A DNA stretch of 53,231 nt, taken from the NCBI GenBank assembly GCA_021775855.1, contig JAJFGZ010000058.1, forward strand, positions 1 to 53,231, given 5' to 3'. The notes beneath the pieces were generated by a model. It did no database searches, was not told the origin of the DNA, and was given only the letters and a program-made list of their open reading frames with translations. The stretch comes from Hyphomicrobiales bacterium. GTDB taxonomy: Bacteria > Pseudomonadota > Alphaproteobacteria > Rhizobiales > NORP267. Both the position numbers and the translations under genes were made by a program. Positions 32,794 through 43,276 of the stretch are shown here, in pieces; the stretch's first letter is position 1, and every line of letters starts with the position of its first letter.

Positions 32794-33633
32794 ATGACGG
32801 CAACAATCTTGCGAACAATTGATCATTTCGAGTCCCTTGCGCCGTCCTACGATTGTTTGATGTGCGATATCTGGGGAGTGGTTCACGACGGCGTAACTGT
32901 CGATACCGGGGCAGTTGAGGCGTTGCAAAATTTCAGGGCTGGTGGTGGCCGGGTGGTGCTGCTGACAAATGCGCCGCGACCGGCAAGCTCCGTTGCCCTC
33001 CAGCTGGCTGAGCTTGGCGCACCTGAAAATTGCCGCGACGCAATCGTTACCTCGGGCGATGTGACACGCAAATTGCTTAGGGAGCGTAATGACAGCCAGG
33101 TCTGGCATTTGGGACCGGAACGCGATTCAGGCGTCTACGAGGGATTGCCCATCGATCTCCAGCCCCGCGACAGGAGCCAGGTTATCCTGTGCACCGGGCT
33201 TTTCGATGACACGACCGAGACGCCGGACGATTACCGGACACTATTTGAGGAGGGCGTCGCGCGGGGTCAGGAACTGATCTGCGCCAACCCCGATCTTATG
33301 GTGGATAGGGGTGGGACCCTGGTCTATTGCGCTGGTGCGTTGGCAGAATTTTACACCAGCCTTGGCGGAACAGTGATCTATGCCGGCAAGCCTTGGCGCC
33401 CAATTTACGATATAGCACTTGCTGCAGCTGGAGGTGTATCGCCGGACCGCGTTCTGGCAATCGGTGATTCGATTCGAACCGACATGACCGGCGCGCAGAT
33501 GAGCGGCTTCGACGCCCTGTTCATCGAGGGGGCCATATCCGCGACGGAGCGCACCGGTGGCGGCTCGCTTGAAAAGGAATTCGCAAAAGCTGGGATCACC
33601 CCGATCGGGGTGCAGAAAAGTCTGGTCTGGTAG
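32794..33633 (+). CDS. TIGR01459-type HAD hydrolase (NagD-like class IIA)
   Basis: A 279-residue phosphatase-like protein. HAD motif I is modified to CDIWGVVHDG (nucleophile Asp then Trp, general acid absent from the usual DxD spacing); motif II is LLTNAPR; the Lys of motif III is in AGKPWRPIY; and motif IV is IGDSIRTDMTGAQ. The class IIA cap lies in the middle. This alphaproteobacterial family has no firmly known substrate. It lies 18 bases after the TipF-like gene, possibly by chance of packing. Confidence 0.88.
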   Translation: MTATILRTIDHFESLAPSYDCLMCDIWGVVHDGVTVDTGAVEALQNFRAGGGRVVLLTNAPRPASSVALQLAELGAPENCRDAIVTSGDVTRKLLRERNDSQVWHLGPERDSGVYEGLPIDLQPRDRSQVILCTGLFDDTTETPDDYRTLFEEGVARGQELICANPDLMVDRGGTLVYCAGALAEFYTSLGGTVIYAGKPWRPIYDIALAAAGGVSPDRVLAIGDSIRTDMTGAQMSGFDALFIEGAISATERTGGGSLEKEFAKAGITPIGVQKSLVW

Positions 33634-33666
33634 CCAATGAAACGGTCCAGTTAAAGAAGACGGGCT

Positions 33667-34335
33667 CTAGTCAAACAGGTTGTCGATGGCGCCCTGCTGG
33701 ATCGCGTCTTTCTCGTCCTGCGGTCCGTGCAGGATCAGGTCCTGGCGGCGTTTTTCCTCGCGCTGTTCTTCTTCTGTCAATTCGACGTCGCCGTCCACGG
33801 CACCAATTGCATTTGAGAATCGGCTGATCCGGGATTCGATGAATTGCAGGGTCTCAACCACTTTGCTGATCCGCTGCCCGGTAAGATCCTGGAACGAGCA
33901 GGCTTCCATGATTTTGATAGCTTGATCGCTGATCTCGGCCTGATAGGCATCGGCGTCATTGGTATCCGCCGACATGATGGCTTCAACGCTCGACATGATC
34001 GTCTCGGTCGCCGATTCCGTTGTTTCCACAATGGCCTCCAGCTCCTGCCCGGCATCCGGGATACGTCCGTTCTTAATGTCGTTGGGGCGTAGAGCACCGA
34101 CTTCTGTGCGCATTTCCGCGATGCTCGTGCTGATCTCGCGAAATTCCTTGTACAGTGTGGCGTCCAGCGTATCGAAGAATTCGTGCATGGTGTCGGCCAT
34201 GTTCTCGGCAAGCGACATGACATCCATGAGAGACAGGTCTTCGCGAGACCGGTCGGCATATTTCGAAATCAGGTCGCCCATGACGGCGACGGCTTCATTG
34301 TCCACATTCGCCTTGGAATCCGGTTTAGCACTCAT
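33667..34335 (-). CDS. cheZ: CheZ-type protein phosphatase
   Basis: A 222-residue, mostly helical protein with the CheZ signature ACSFQDLTGQRISKV containing the catalytic Asp and Gln, between long helices that form the four-helix dimer. The C-terminal tail ends AIDNLFD, a short CheY-tethering peptide. It speeds up dephosphorylation of CheY-P. Start ATG 34335 follows GGGGAAAA; the upstream frame to 34359 is weak. It is 85 bases downstream of cheY on the same strand, a natural pair. Confidence 0.9.
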   Translation of the reverse strand: MSAKPDSKANVDNEAVAVMGDLISKYADRSREDLSLMDVMSLAENMADTMHEFFDTLDATLYKEFREISTSIAEMRTEVGALRPNDIKNGRIPDAGQELEAIVETTESATETIMSSVEAIMSADTNDADAYQAEISDQAIKIMEACSFQDLTGQRISKVVETLQFIESRISRFSNAIGAVDGDVELTEEEQREEKRRQDLILHGPQDEKDAIQQGAIDNLFD

Positions 34336-34420
34336 TATTTTTCCCCAAAATGGATACACGCGTCCTTATTTCAGACTGCGCGCTTGGCACCGCCTGCCCT
34401 AACCCGGGAGTAGCGAAGAA

Positions 34421-34804
34421 CTACTCGCCGAATACAGAATCGATTTTTGACTTCAGCGTCGCTGCGTTAAACGGTTTCACGATGTAATTGTTCACACCGG
34501 CTTTTTTCGCGGCGATTACGTTTTCGGTCTTCGATTCGGCTGTCACCATGATGAACGGCGTACGCGAAATATCCTCGTCGCCGCGCACTTCCTTGAGCAA
34601 CTCGTAACCGGTCATCGGCTCCATGTTCCAGTCGGAAATGATAAGCCCGTACTTACGGTTGCGGGCTTTTTCAAGCGCCTCGGTACCGTCGGCAGCGTCG
34701 TCAACTTCGTTAAATCCGAGCTGTTTCAGAAGATTCCGGATGATACGAATCATGGTTTTATAATCGTCGACCACAAGGATCGGCATGGTTTGATCAATAG
34801 CCAT
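34421..34804 (-). CDS. cheY: CheY-like single-domain response regulator
   Basis: A 127-residue receiver with every key residue: D13/D14 acidic pair, phospho-acceptor D58 in ISDWNMEPMTG, T88 and K110 in IVKPF. The NMEPMTGYELLKEVR segment is close to chemotaxis CheY. It would bind the flagellar motor switch when phosphorylated. ATG 34804 follows a GGAG ribosome site; the frame to 34897 is not conserved. With cheZ directly downstream, this is a motor-control pair; no cheA or receptors are in the window. Confidence 0.93.
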   Translation of the reverse strand: MAIDQTMPILVVDDYKTMIRIIRNLLKQLGFNEVDDAADGTEALEKARNRKYGLIISDWNMEPMTGYELLKEVRGDEDISRTPFIMVTAESKTENVIAAKKAGVNNYIVKPFNAATLKSKIDSVFGE

Positions 34805-35065
34805 TCTAAACTCCATTGGGCGGTGGATCCGGTTCGGATCAAATTTATCCCGCATAAAAGACGCCAACGCGCCCACCCCGATATGGTTCCGCTTCAAGAC
34901 CCATACGTCGTTTTCAAAAAATACCCTGTGGGCTTAAAAATTAGGTTAACGCCCGGAACGTCTTCTGACCTTTGCCGGCAGCGCAAGTAGGGGTCGAACC
35001 CGTCAGGTTTTGGTGTTAAGCAGGGCGCATCGATTCAACGTCCAACCCGGCCCGCACTGAATTCC

Positions 35066-36061
35066 ATGAAAATAGTCCGCAAATTGAGCGCAATCCCTGA
35101 AGAGTTGCGCGGCACAATATTGGCGCTGGGCAATTTCGACGGGGTCCATATGGGCCACCAAAAGGTTTTGAATTCTGCTCTGGAAGCAGCGAGAGTGGCA
35201 GATATCCCTTGCGGCGCAATGGTCTTCGAACCGCATCCGAGGGAATTCTTCAACCCAGCAAAGCCGGTATTCCGACTGACCCCGATCGACACCAAATTAG
35301 CGATATTTGAGGCAATTGGGCTGGATTATTGCGTAGTGATCCCGTTTGACGACGCTTTCTCCAAGCAAAGTGCTGCGACGTTTGTGGTCGATAGTCTGGT
35401 CGGCGCACTTGATGTCCGCCATGTGGTTGCGGGTTACGATTTTCATTTCGGCCATAAACGTCAGGGAAATCCGGATTTCTTGCAGGAACAGGCTGAGAAT
35501 CTCGGCTTTGCAACGACGATTGTCGCGCCCCTTGAGCGTGACGGTGTGCCCTATTCTTCAAGCGGCATCCGGACCATGCTGGAGGCAGGCGATGTGGCGT
35601 CCGCTGCCAACGCGCTCGGATACCACTGGTTTGTGCGCGGCGAAGTGATCCATGGCGACAAACGCGGCCGCGACATGGGCTTCCCCACCGCTAATATGGC
35701 GATGCCCACATCCTGCCGCTTGAAATTTGGTATTTATGCCGTACGCATGCGCCGCGCAGGGCCGAACGGAATGCGTGTCTATGACGGTGTTGCAAGCTAC
35801 GGCGTACGCCCCACTTTTGGTGGCGGGACGGCTCTGCTTGAATCTTTCCTGTTCGAACTCGACGAAAACCTTTATGGCGAGACCGTCGAAATTGAATTGA
35901 TTGGATTTATCCGACCCGAATTGAAATTCGACAAGGTGGAAACCCTGGTCCGGCAAATGCATGCCGATGCGTCCGAAGCAAAGACTTTGCTGGCGACGGC
36001 AGACGATCAGGGGGTCACCGATCTTGACAATAATCTGGCCTCTGAAAAGCGAAAACTATGA
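35066..36061 (+). CDS. ribF: Bifunctional riboflavin kinase / FAD synthetase
   Basis: A 331-residue enzyme making FMN and FAD. The N-terminal FAD synthetase half has [14 protein letters not shown] (residues 23-36) and the EPHPREFF strand; the C-terminal flavokinase half has [20 protein letters not shown] and [11 protein letters not shown]. Its stop overlaps the ileS start (ATGA), so both are translated together; the ribF-ileS-lspA order is widespread. Confidence 0.97.
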   Translation: MKIVRKLSAIPEELRGTILALGNFDGVHMGHQKVLNSALEAARVADIPCGAMVFEPHPREFFNPAKPVFRLTPIDTKLAIFEAIGLDYCVVIPFDDAFSKQSAATFVVDSLVGALDVRHVVAGYDFHFGHKRQGNPDFLQEQAENLGFATTIVAPLERDGVPYSSSGIRTMLEAGDVASAANALGYHWFVRGEVIHGDKRGRDMGFPTANMAMPTSCRLKFGIYAVRMRRAGPNGMRVYDGVASYGVRPTFGGGTALLESFLFELDENLYGETVEIELIGFIRPELKFDKVETLVRQMHADASEAKTLLATADDQGVTDLDNNLASEKRKL

Positions 36062-39015
36062 CCGGAACGAGCGACAAACAAAACGGCACAGATGCCAAGG
36101 TGGATTACCGGCCGACGATTCTGTTGCCCGAGACGGATTTCCCCATGCGCGCCGGCCTGCCGAAGAAGGAGCCGGAGCTGCTCGAGCGATGGCAAAAGCT
36201 GGACCTCTATAAGCGGCTCCGCGCCGACGCCAAGGACCGCCCGCGTTACATCCTCCACGATGGGCCCCCTTACGCCAACGGCCACCTGCATATCGGCCAT
36301 GCGCTCAACAAAATCCTGAAGGATGTGGTGACCCGCTCCCAGCAGATGCTCGGTCACGATTCCAACTATGTTCCTGGCTGGGATTGCCACGGCCTGCCGA
36401 TCGAGTGGAAAATCGAAGAGCAGTACCGTGCCAAGGGCAAGAACAAGGACGAGGTGCCGATCAACGAATTCCGCCAGGAATGCCGTGAATTCGCCGAGAA
36501 GTGGGTTGAAATCCAGGCGCAGGAATTCCAGCGCCTCGGCGTTGTTGGAGATTTTGAAAACCCCTACACCACGATGGCGTTCGAAGCTGAGGCTGCAATC
36601 GCTGCCGAATTGATGAAATTCGCAAAAACCGGCCAGCTCTACCGCGGGTCCAAACCGGTCATGTGGTCAGTCGTTGAGAAAACCGCGCTGGCCGAGGCGG
36701 AAATAGAATACCACGACTACCAGTCAGATACGGTCTGGGTAAAGTTTCCGGTTCAAGCTGGAATGACGTCGCAGGAGCCAACAGGGAATCTCCACGAAGC
36801 TTCAATCGTCATCTGGACAACTACGCCTTGGACGATTCCTGGGAACCGGGCTATTTCATATTCGCCAAAGGTCGCGTATGGCCTCTATGAAGTTACGGCG
36901 TCAGAAAACGATTTCGGCCCAAGGGTCGGTGAAAAGCTTATATTTGCTGATTCTCTGGCACAATCCTGCGCGGAAAAGGCGAAGCTGACCTTCAATAAGT
37001 TGCAGGTTGTTGCAGCCGAAGAGTTTGGAACAGTTACGTGCACCCATCCCCTCAAGGGAATGGCCGGCGGTTATGAATACGCCGTCCCCCTCCTCGCGGG
37101 TAATCATGTAACTGACGAAGAAGGCACCGGGTTCGTTCACACTGCCCCTGGTCACGGTCGCGAGGACTTTGAAATCTGGATGGATAATGCGTCCGATCTT
37201 GAAGATCGCGGCATTGATTCTACCATCCCCTTCACGGTCGATGGCGACGGGTTCTTTACCGACGATGCACCGGGGTTCGAGCGCAAGCGTGTCATCACCG
37301 ACAAGGGCGACAAGGGCGATGCCAACGAGGCCGTCATCAAGGCGTTGATCGAACGCAACATGCTGTTTGCACGCGGGCGTCTAAAACACCAATACCCGCA
37401 TTCGTGGCGCTCGAAAAAGCCGATCATTTTCCGCAATACCCCTCAATGGTTCGTCTACATGGATCGGGATATTGACGGCCAGGGCGATACACTCCGCGCC
37501 CGTGCGCTGAAGGCCATCGACGAGACCCGGTTTGTCCCCAAAGCCGGGCAAAAGCGTCTGCGCGGGATGATCCAGGACCGGCCTGACTGGGTCATGTCGC
37601 GCCAGCGCGCCTGGGGCGTCCCGATCGCCGTATTTGTCGATACGGATGGAAATATCCTCAACGACGAAACTGTCAACAAACGCATCATCGAAGCGTTCAG
37701 GACCGAGGGCGCCGACGCCTGGTTTACCGACAACGCCAAGGAACGCTTTCTTGGCGATGATCACAAGCCTGAAGATTGGGAACAGGTGACGGATATTCTC
37801 GATGTGTGGTTCGATTCAGGTTCAACCCATGCCTTCGTGATGGAGGCCCGCGACGACCTCAAAGTCACCCGCCCGGCCGATGGCGGCGACGATTACGTGC
37901 TCTATCTGGAAGGCTCCGACCAGCACCGGGGCTGGTTCCATTCGTCTCTGCTGGAGAGCTGTGGCACCCGCGGTCGCGCGCCTTACGACGCGGTGTTGAC
38001 ACATGGATTCACGATGGCCGAAGACGGCCGCAAAATGTCAAAGTCTCTCAACAACCAGGTCTTGCCGGAAAAAGTAGTGGATCAATACGGCGCCGACATT
38101 TTGCGCCTTTGGGTCATGAATACAGACTATATGGACGACCAGCGGGTCGGGCCGGAGATTCTGAAGTCCAACGCCGACGCCTACCGCAGGTTGCGCAACA
38201 CGATCCGCTTTATGCTTGGCAATTTATCGGGGTTTGATGAATCCGAACGCGTCCCATTTGCCGAGATGCCGGAACTGGAACGCTGGATGTTGCAACGTCT
38301 CAGCGCGCTCGATGCGTCGGTGCGCGACGGTTACCACGATTTCGCCTACCAGAAGGTGTTCACGACACTGTTTAATTTCTGCACCGTCGATCTGTCGTCC
38401 TTCTATTTCGATATCCGCAAGGACACGCTCTACTGCGAACCGGCATCTTCACTGAACCGGCGCGCATGCCGCACCGTGCTCGACGAATTGTTTGGCTGTG
38501 TGGTGCGCTGGCTCGCGCCGATGCTGTGCTTCACCATGGAGGAAGCCTGGCTGGCGCGGTTCCCGGGCGAGACCGAAAGCGTCCATTTGCAGCAATTCCC
38601 GGCAAGCGAAAAGATGACGCCATGGCGCGACGACGCGCTCGCTGAAAAGTGGCGGAATATTCGCAGCATCCGCCGGGTTGTCACCGGTGCGCTGGAAATC
38701 GAGCGGGCGGACAAGAAACTCGGCTCCAGTCTCGAAGCCTCCCCGATCCTTTATATGTCCGATCCCGATATGCTCGGTACCCTGCAAGGTCTGGATATGG
38801 CAGAATTGTGTATTACTTCTGGCTTGGAGATCCACCCCTTTGAGGACGCCCCCGCAGACGCCTATCGCCTTGCGGAGGCAACCGACAAGGTGGCCGTCAT
38901 GGTCAGGCCCGCAGAAGGTGAGAAATGCAACCGCTGCTGGATGGTCTTGAAAGATGTGGGTTCGAACCCGGATCACCCACAAATTTGTACCCGCTGCGCC
39001 AGCGTTGTGGCGTGA
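36058..39015 (+). CDS. ileS: Isoleucyl-tRNA synthetase
   Basis: A 985-residue class I tRNA synthetase. HIGH is at 78-81, the editing (CP1) domain carries [13 protein letters not shown], and KMSKS is at 659-663. A C-terminal zinc finger (C957, C960, C977, C980) marks the bacterial IleS1 type. It charges tRNA-Ile and edits valine. It sits between ribF (4-base overlap) and lspA. Confidence 0.98.
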   Translation: MTGTSDKQNGTDAKVDYRPTILLPETDFPMRAGLPKKEPELLERWQKLDLYKRLRADAKDRPRYILHDGPPYANGHLHIGHALNKILKDVVTRSQQMLGHDSNYVPGWDCHGLPIEWKIEEQYRAKGKNKDEVPINEFRQECREFAEKWVEIQAQEFQRLGVVGDFENPYTTMAFEAEAAIAAELMKFAKTGQLYRGSKPVMWSVVEKTALAEAEIEYHDYQSDTVWVKFPVQAGMTSQEPTGNLHEASIVIWTTTPWTIPGNRAISYSPKVAYGLYEVTASENDFGPRVGEKLIFADSLAQSCAEKAKLTFNKLQVVAAEEFGTVTCTHPLKGMAGGYEYAVPLLAGNHVTDEEGTGFVHTAPGHGREDFEIWMDNASDLEDRGIDSTIPFTVDGDGFFTDDAPGFERKRVITDKGDKGDANEAVIKALIERNMLFARGRLKHQYPHSWRSKKPIIFRNTPQWFVYMDRDIDGQGDTLRARALKAIDETRFVPKAGQKRLRGMIQDRPDWVMSRQRAWGVPIAVFVDTDGNILNDETVNKRIIEAFRTEGADAWFTDNAKERFLGDDHKPEDWEQVTDILDVWFDSGSTHAFVMEARDDLKVTRPADGGDDYVLYLEGSDQHRGWFHSSLLESCGTRGRAPYDAVLTHGFTMAEDGRKMSKSLNNQVLPEKVVDQYGADILRLWVMNTDYMDDQRVGPEILKSNADAYRRLRNTIRFMLGNLSGFDESERVPFAEMPELERWMLQRLSALDASVRDGYHDFAYQKVFTTLFNFCTVDLSSFYFDIRKDTLYCEPASSLNRRACRTVLDELFGCVVRWLAPMLCFTMEEAWLARFPGETESVHLQQFPASEKMTPWRDDALAEKWRNIRSIRRVVTGALEIERADKKLGSSLEASPILYMSDPDMLGTLQGLDMAELCITSGLEIHPFEDAPADAYRLAEATDKVAVMVRPAEGEKCNRCWMVLKDVGSNPDHPQICTRCASVVA

Positions 39016-39045
39016 TCGGGGACTGCGCAATGCGCGAGGTAGGCC

Positions 39046-39540
39046 GTGCGTGACCGTTGGAAATTCTGGTGCCTCGTCCTGGCCGCGCTCGTCCTGGCGA
39101 TCGACCAGTTTTACAAATGGTGGATGCTCAACGTCTATATGATTGCGGACAAAAGTCCGGTTTCGATAAGCCCCTTTCTGGATCTTGTATTGGTCTGGAA
39201 CCGGGGTGTGAGTTACGGCTTGTTTCAGCAGAATAGCGAAACCGGGCGGATCATACTGATCCTGCTGTCCAGCCTGACCGTAATCCTGATCCTGGTCTGG
39301 ATGATGCGGTCCGGGTCTCGACTTGTCTCTGCCGCGCTGGCGCTGGTTGCTGGCGGCGCCACGGGAAATGTTGTCGACCGGTTGAATTTTGGAGCCGTCG
39401 CTGACTTTTTCGCGTTCCACGCCTTCGGGTACAGTTGGTATGTTTTTAACCTTGCTGACACCGCGATAGTTGCGGGAGTCGCTGGACTGATCTATGAATC
39501 CTTGTTCATACGTCACAAAAGAGCCGCAAAAGACCAATAG
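39046..39540 (+). CDS. lspA: Lipoprotein signal peptidase
   Basis: A 164-residue inner-membrane aspartic protease with four helices. The two catalytic Asp are D111 in GNVVDRLNFG and D138 in FNLADTAI; the WNRGVSYGLF motif is also typical. It cuts the signal peptide from lipidated prolipoproteins. It starts at GTG 39046 with an AGGTAGG ribosome site, 30 bases after ileS. The next gene encodes a lipoprotein that is a probable client. Confidence 0.97.
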   Translation: MRDRWKFWCLVLAALVLAIDQFYKWWMLNVYMIADKSPVSISPFLDLVLVWNRGVSYGLFQQNSETGRIILILLSSLTVILILVWMMRSGSRLVSAALALVAGGATGNVVDRLNFGAVADFFAFHAFGYSWYVFNLADTAIVAGVAGLIYESLFIRHKRAAKDQ

Positions 39541-39592
39541 CCGCTGGTCTGGGATTTTTTGAACTCGCGGATCCACCGCTACGGAATCAAGC

Positions 39593-40375
39593 ATGGTAAT
39601 AGGCAATACAAAATCTGACGCTGAAAATCGTATTCGGTCGCTGAGATCGGTTGCCCTGATTGCGGGGTTTTCGGTTGTATTTCTTGGTGCCTGCTCGCGC
39701 CAGCAGATTGGCGATTTTACCGGCGCGGACATCACCAAAGGCGCCAGCAATGTTTTGTCGTCGATTATGGGACGGTCGACGTCGATCGAAGGTCCGGGTG
39801 ACGATGATGGCCGGCTCGACGCGCGTTCGCCACTGGTTCTGCCGCCCGATTTGACGCTGCAGCCGCCTGCTGACAAGGAGCGCGACACCGCGCTGCTGAC
39901 CTCGCAATGGCCGGATGATCCGGACGAGCGCGTGCGCCGAGAAGCAGAAGAAGCAGCTCAACTGGAAGCTGAACGCAGCGCTCGCATCGAGCGTAATATT
40001 GCCGGCACGGTTTCAGGGTCAGAACCCTTGTCTCGCGAAGAGTTGCTGGCTGGCGCTGTTGAGCGCGACCCCAATTATAGCTCTGCAGAAGAAGTGCAAG
40101 CGCGTCAGCTTGCTTCCCGGGCTTTGTCCCCCGAAGAATTGCTCAACAGGCGTTCAAGTACGAGTAATCGCGTTCCGTCGAACGAAGCCCCAGGCCCGCC
40201 CATCAAGGACGCCGCTACCCAGGGAATAGCGACAGCACCGACACCACCTCCTGCCACGGGCAGGGAATTGGTTGTCCCGCCCAACATGCAGGACGCGCCT
40301 CCTGGCGGTCTTGGGCCGGAGGAAGATCGCCCCGGCGTCCTGAAACGCATGCAATTCTGGCGACGTGACTCTTAG
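39593..40375 (+). CDS. DUF3035 / BamF-like outer-membrane lipoprotein
   Basis: A 260-residue lipoprotein. A basic N-terminus and hydrophobic stretch end at the lipobox VFLGAC. The alphaproteobacterial DUF3035 motif SPLVLPPDLTLQPP follows. The rest is low-complexity, rich in Glu, Ala and Pro, and likely extended. DUF3035 proteins have been linked to the beta-barrel assembly machine (BamF). It lies between lspA and two M16 peptidases. Confidence 0.85.
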   Translation: MVIGNTKSDAENRIRSLRSVALIAGFSVVFLGACSRQQIGDFTGADITKGASNVLSSIMGRSTSIEGPGDDDGRLDARSPLVLPPDLTLQPPADKERDTALLTSQWPDDPDERVRREAEEAAQLEAERSARIERNIAGTVSGSEPLSREELLAGAVERDPNYSSAEEVQARQLASRALSPEELLNRRSSTSNRVPSNEAPGPPIKDAATQGIATAPTPPPATGRELVVPPNMQDAPPGGLGPEEDRPGVLKRMQFWRRDS

Positions 40376-40489
40376 CCGCAACCGGTCAAGATTAGAATTC
40401 ATCCTTTGACAGCGCCGGAACAACCACTATCTTCTCCATCGGGGAACGGGCAATTCTCAGATTGTCTGGTTTATGAGGGAGACGTTAGC

Positions 40490-41872
40490 TTGAAGATTTA
40501 CGGCCGTACGTTGAGGGTTCTACTTGGCGTGGTGATACCGGTTTTTGCCTGGGCACTGCAAAGCAATATGGCCTTGTCGCAGCAATTTGCGGCGGATACC
40601 GAGACTTTCTATCTTGAAAACGGCCTGCAGGTTGTCGTGATCCCCGATCACCGCGCCCCGGTCGTGACCCATATGGTCTGGTACAGGGTGGGGTCCGCCG
40701 ACGAGCCGACCGGCAAAACCGGGGTTGCCCATTTCCTCGAGCATCTGATGTTCAAGGGAACAGCTGAGCACCCCGACGGCGAATTTTCCCGCAGGATCGC
40801 CGAAATCGGTGGGCAGGAAAACGCCTTCACATCGACCGACTATACGGGCTATTTCCAGCGCGTGGCAAAGGAATGGCTGCCTCTCGTAATGGAGTTTGAG
40901 GCCGACCGCATGGCCAATCTGGTCCTCAACGAAGACCAGATAACAGCCGAGCGCGAGGTGGTGCGCGAAGAACGCCGCACCCGGGTGGACAACAGCCCGG
41001 CGTCACAACTGCGTGAAGAATTGCTGGCTTCCTTGTACCGGTCGCACCCCTATGGCCGTCCAGTCATTGGTTGGGAGCAGGAAATTGCAGCACTGAATCT
41101 TGCCGATGCGATCGATTTCTACAATATCTATTATTCGCCGAACAACGCCATTTTGGTTGTGGCCGGCGATGTCAGCGCCGAAGAAGTACGCACCCTTGCA
41201 GAGCAATATTACGGACAGCTACAGCGGCGTGCCGAATTCGGGCCACGCCTGCGTACCGGCGAACCCACCCATCGGGGGCCGCGCCGCGTCACCATTACCA
41301 GCGAACTGGTGCAGCAGCCCATCGTCCAGCGTATCCACGATGTTCCCAGCTATTCAACCGCCCCGTCAGGAGACTCCGAGGCGCTCGACATGCTCGCAGA
41401 TATTCTCGGCGGTGGACCCACAAGTCGGCTGTACCAGGCACTGGTCATTGATCAACGGATCGCCACCGGCGCGTCGGCCTGGTATTCCTCCTCAGGACTA
41501 GATTCGGGCCGGTTCGGACTTTACGGGTCGCCCCGACCCGGCACTTCTCTTGAAGATCTGGAGGTGGCCCTTCTCAAGGTCGTTGACGATTTAAAACTCA
41601 ACGGCGTGACCGAGCGGGAAGTCGAGCAAGCGCGCACGAATTTGTTCGCCGAAGCTGTGTTTGCCCAGGACAGCCAGTCAACATTGGCACGGGTATTTGG
41701 TTCAGCTCTGACGACCGGTCAGACCGTTGAAGATGTCCAGGATTGGCCTAATCGAATTGCCCGGGTTACCGCCGAGGACGTAAACCGGGTGGCGTCAAAG
41801 TATCTGGACCCCATGCGGTCCGCCACCGGTTATCTGCAAATCCCCGGAACCCAGGATCAGGACGACCTTTAA
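40490..41872 (+). CDS. M16 family zinc peptidase, catalytic subunit (TTG start)
   Basis: A 460-residue insulinase-like protease. A signal peptide (about residues 1-31) indicates the periplasm. The inverted zinc motif is HFLEH (H81, E84, H85), with the downstream Glu in TAEREVVREERR. TTG 40490 has a TGAGGGAG ribosome site; another in-frame TTG at 40406 is less likely because it would put a polar tail before the signal peptide. The next gene encodes its non-catalytic partner, as in the PqqL/YmxG-type pairs. Confidence 0.92.
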   Translation: MKIYGRTLRVLLGVVIPVFAWALQSNMALSQQFAADTETFYLENGLQVVVIPDHRAPVVTHMVWYRVGSADEPTGKTGVAHFLEHLMFKGTAEHPDGEFSRRIAEIGGQENAFTSTDYTGYFQRVAKEWLPLVMEFEADRMANLVLNEDQITAEREVVREERRTRVDNSPASQLREELLASLYRSHPYGRPVIGWEQEIAALNLADAIDFYNIYYSPNNAILVVAGDVSAEEVRTLAEQYYGQLQRRAEFGPRLRTGEPTHRGPRRVTITSELVQQPIVQRIHDVPSYSTAPSGDSEALDMLADILGGGPTSRLYQALVIDQRIATGASAWYSSSGLDSGRFGLYGSPRPGTSLEDLEVALLKVVDDLKLNGVTEREVEQARTNLFAEAVFAQDSQSTLARVFGSALTTGQTVEDVQDWPNRIARVTAEDVNRVASKYLDPMRSATGYLQIPGTQDQDDL

Positions 41873-41875
41873 GCT

Positions 41876-43249
41876 ATGACAAACTCCGTCCAAAATCCTT
41901 GTTCCAGACGGCCCGGCCTGTGCGCGCTGACCCTGCTGATGGCCATAATTATGTTTCACCCGGCCTGGACCAGAGCAGCCTCCGCGACAACAATCGAGCG
42001 CGTTACCAGCCAGTCCGGGGTTTCGGCCTGGCTGGTCGAAGACCACACTTTGCCCCTGATCACGGTCAAGATCGCCTTTCGCGGCGGCTCCACCCAGGAC
42101 CCCGAGGGCAAGGACGGGTTGGCAAACCTGGTATCGGGACTGATCGATGAGGGGTCTGGTGATCTGGATTCCCAGGCCTTCCAGGGCCGGATGCGGGAGC
42201 TTGCCATTAGCCTGACCTTCGAGACCGGGCGAGATGTTTTTGAAGGCAGCCTGCGGACCCTGACCGAGAATAGCGACGAGGCATTCCGCCTGTTGCGGCT
42301 GGCCCTGAACGAACCGCGTTTTGACGATGAACCGGTGGAGCGCATCCGTGCCCAGATCCTCACCGGGATCCGCGCCAGTCAGCAGGACCCGTCATACATT
42401 GCGCGGCGCGCCTGGTTGACCTCCGCTTTGCCGGATCACACCTATACCCGCGAGCGGACCGGCAGCGAGGAGAGCGTCAACGGGATCACCACCGACGATA
42501 TGCGTGGATACGTGTCGCGAGTATTTGCCAGGGAAAATCTGATGATTGCGGTCGTCGGCGATATCAACCCCACCCGCCTTTCGGAAATTCTCGATCAGGT
42601 ATTCGGGGCGCTACCTGAGAGCCCGGATCTTGTTTCTGTTCCAGATTCCGAGCCGGTTGTGGGACCAATCCGGCAAATTATTGAGATGGATATTCCCCAG
42701 GCGATCGTGCGGTTTGGCTCGGGCGGACCGGCGCGAAGCGACCCGGATTTTATTCCAGCCTATGTCGTCAATCATATTCTCGGTGGCGGCAGTTTTTCGT
42801 CACGCCTCTATGCCGAAGTACGTGAGAAGCGCGGTCTCGCCTACTCAGTCTATTCGTTTCTGTTACCGCTCGAACATGTCGCGTTTTTTGCCGGTGCCGT
42901 CGCAACCCAGAACGAACGCGTGGCTGAAACGATCGAGACAATCGAATTTGAAATTCGCAGGATGGCGGAAGAGGGCCCGACCGAGGCCGAATTGGCAAGT
43001 GCAAAGTCGTACTTGATCGGATCCTACGCCTTGCGTTTCGATACCGGCGCGAAGATCGCCGATCAGTTGATTAGTATCCAGAAGGCGAATCTTGGCATAG
43101 ATTACATCAATGATCGCAACGGTATGATCGAAGCCGTCACGATAGAAGATGTGCGCCGCGCGGCCCGTAATCTTCTGAACGTGGACAGCTTGATCACGAC
43201 CATTGTGGGAATGCCGGTCGGCGTCACCGAAGTCAATGTGGGCGGTTGA
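41876..43249 (+). CDS. M16 family peptidase-like protein, non-catalytic subunit
   Basis: A 457-residue exported M16 homolog. The zinc HxxEH is lost: the matching place reads GLANLVSGLIDEGSG. The substrate-binding C-terminal half keeps LGGGSFSSRLYAEVREKRGLAYSVYS. It should pair with the upstream active subunit into a clam-shell protease. It starts 3 bases after that gene, has a signal-like hydrophobic N-terminus and is probably periplasmic. Confidence 0.92.
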   Translation: MTNSVQNPCSRRPGLCALTLLMAIIMFHPAWTRAASATTIERVTSQSGVSAWLVEDHTLPLITVKIAFRGGSTQDPEGKDGLANLVSGLIDEGSGDLDSQAFQGRMRELAISLTFETGRDVFEGSLRTLTENSDEAFRLLRLALNEPRFDDEPVERIRAQILTGIRASQQDPSYIARRAWLTSALPDHTYTRERTGSEESVNGITTDDMRGYVSRVFARENLMIAVVGDINPTRLSEILDQVFGALPESPDLVSVPDSEPVVGPIRQIIEMDIPQAIVRFGSGGPARSDPDFIPAYVVNHILGGGSFSSRLYAEVREKRGLAYSVYSFLLPLEHVAFFAGAVATQNERVAETIETIEFEIRRMAEEGPTEAELASAKSYLIGSYALRFDTGAKIADQLISIQKANLGIDYINDRNGMIEAVTIEDVRRAARNLLNVDSLITTIVGMPVGVTEVNVGG

Positions 43250-43276
43250 CGACCTGCCGGATTTTGGGGGCGGGCC

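Noticed and set aside
34934-34949. TTAA-N8-TTAA resembling a CtrA box near cheY
   Set aside because: The CtrA site needs a 7-base spacer and here it is 8; one near match is not enough to claim it.
34980-35010. GGGTCGAACCC, like a tRNA T-loop
   Set aside because: No T-stem pairing, no anticodon or acceptor arms around it on either strand.
38449-39888. A 479-codon minus-strand frame
   Set aside because: Unusually long, but it lies antisense across ileS, lspA and the DUF3035 gene, all firmly identified; the protein has no recognisable domain and is polar and repetitive, as expected for a shadow.
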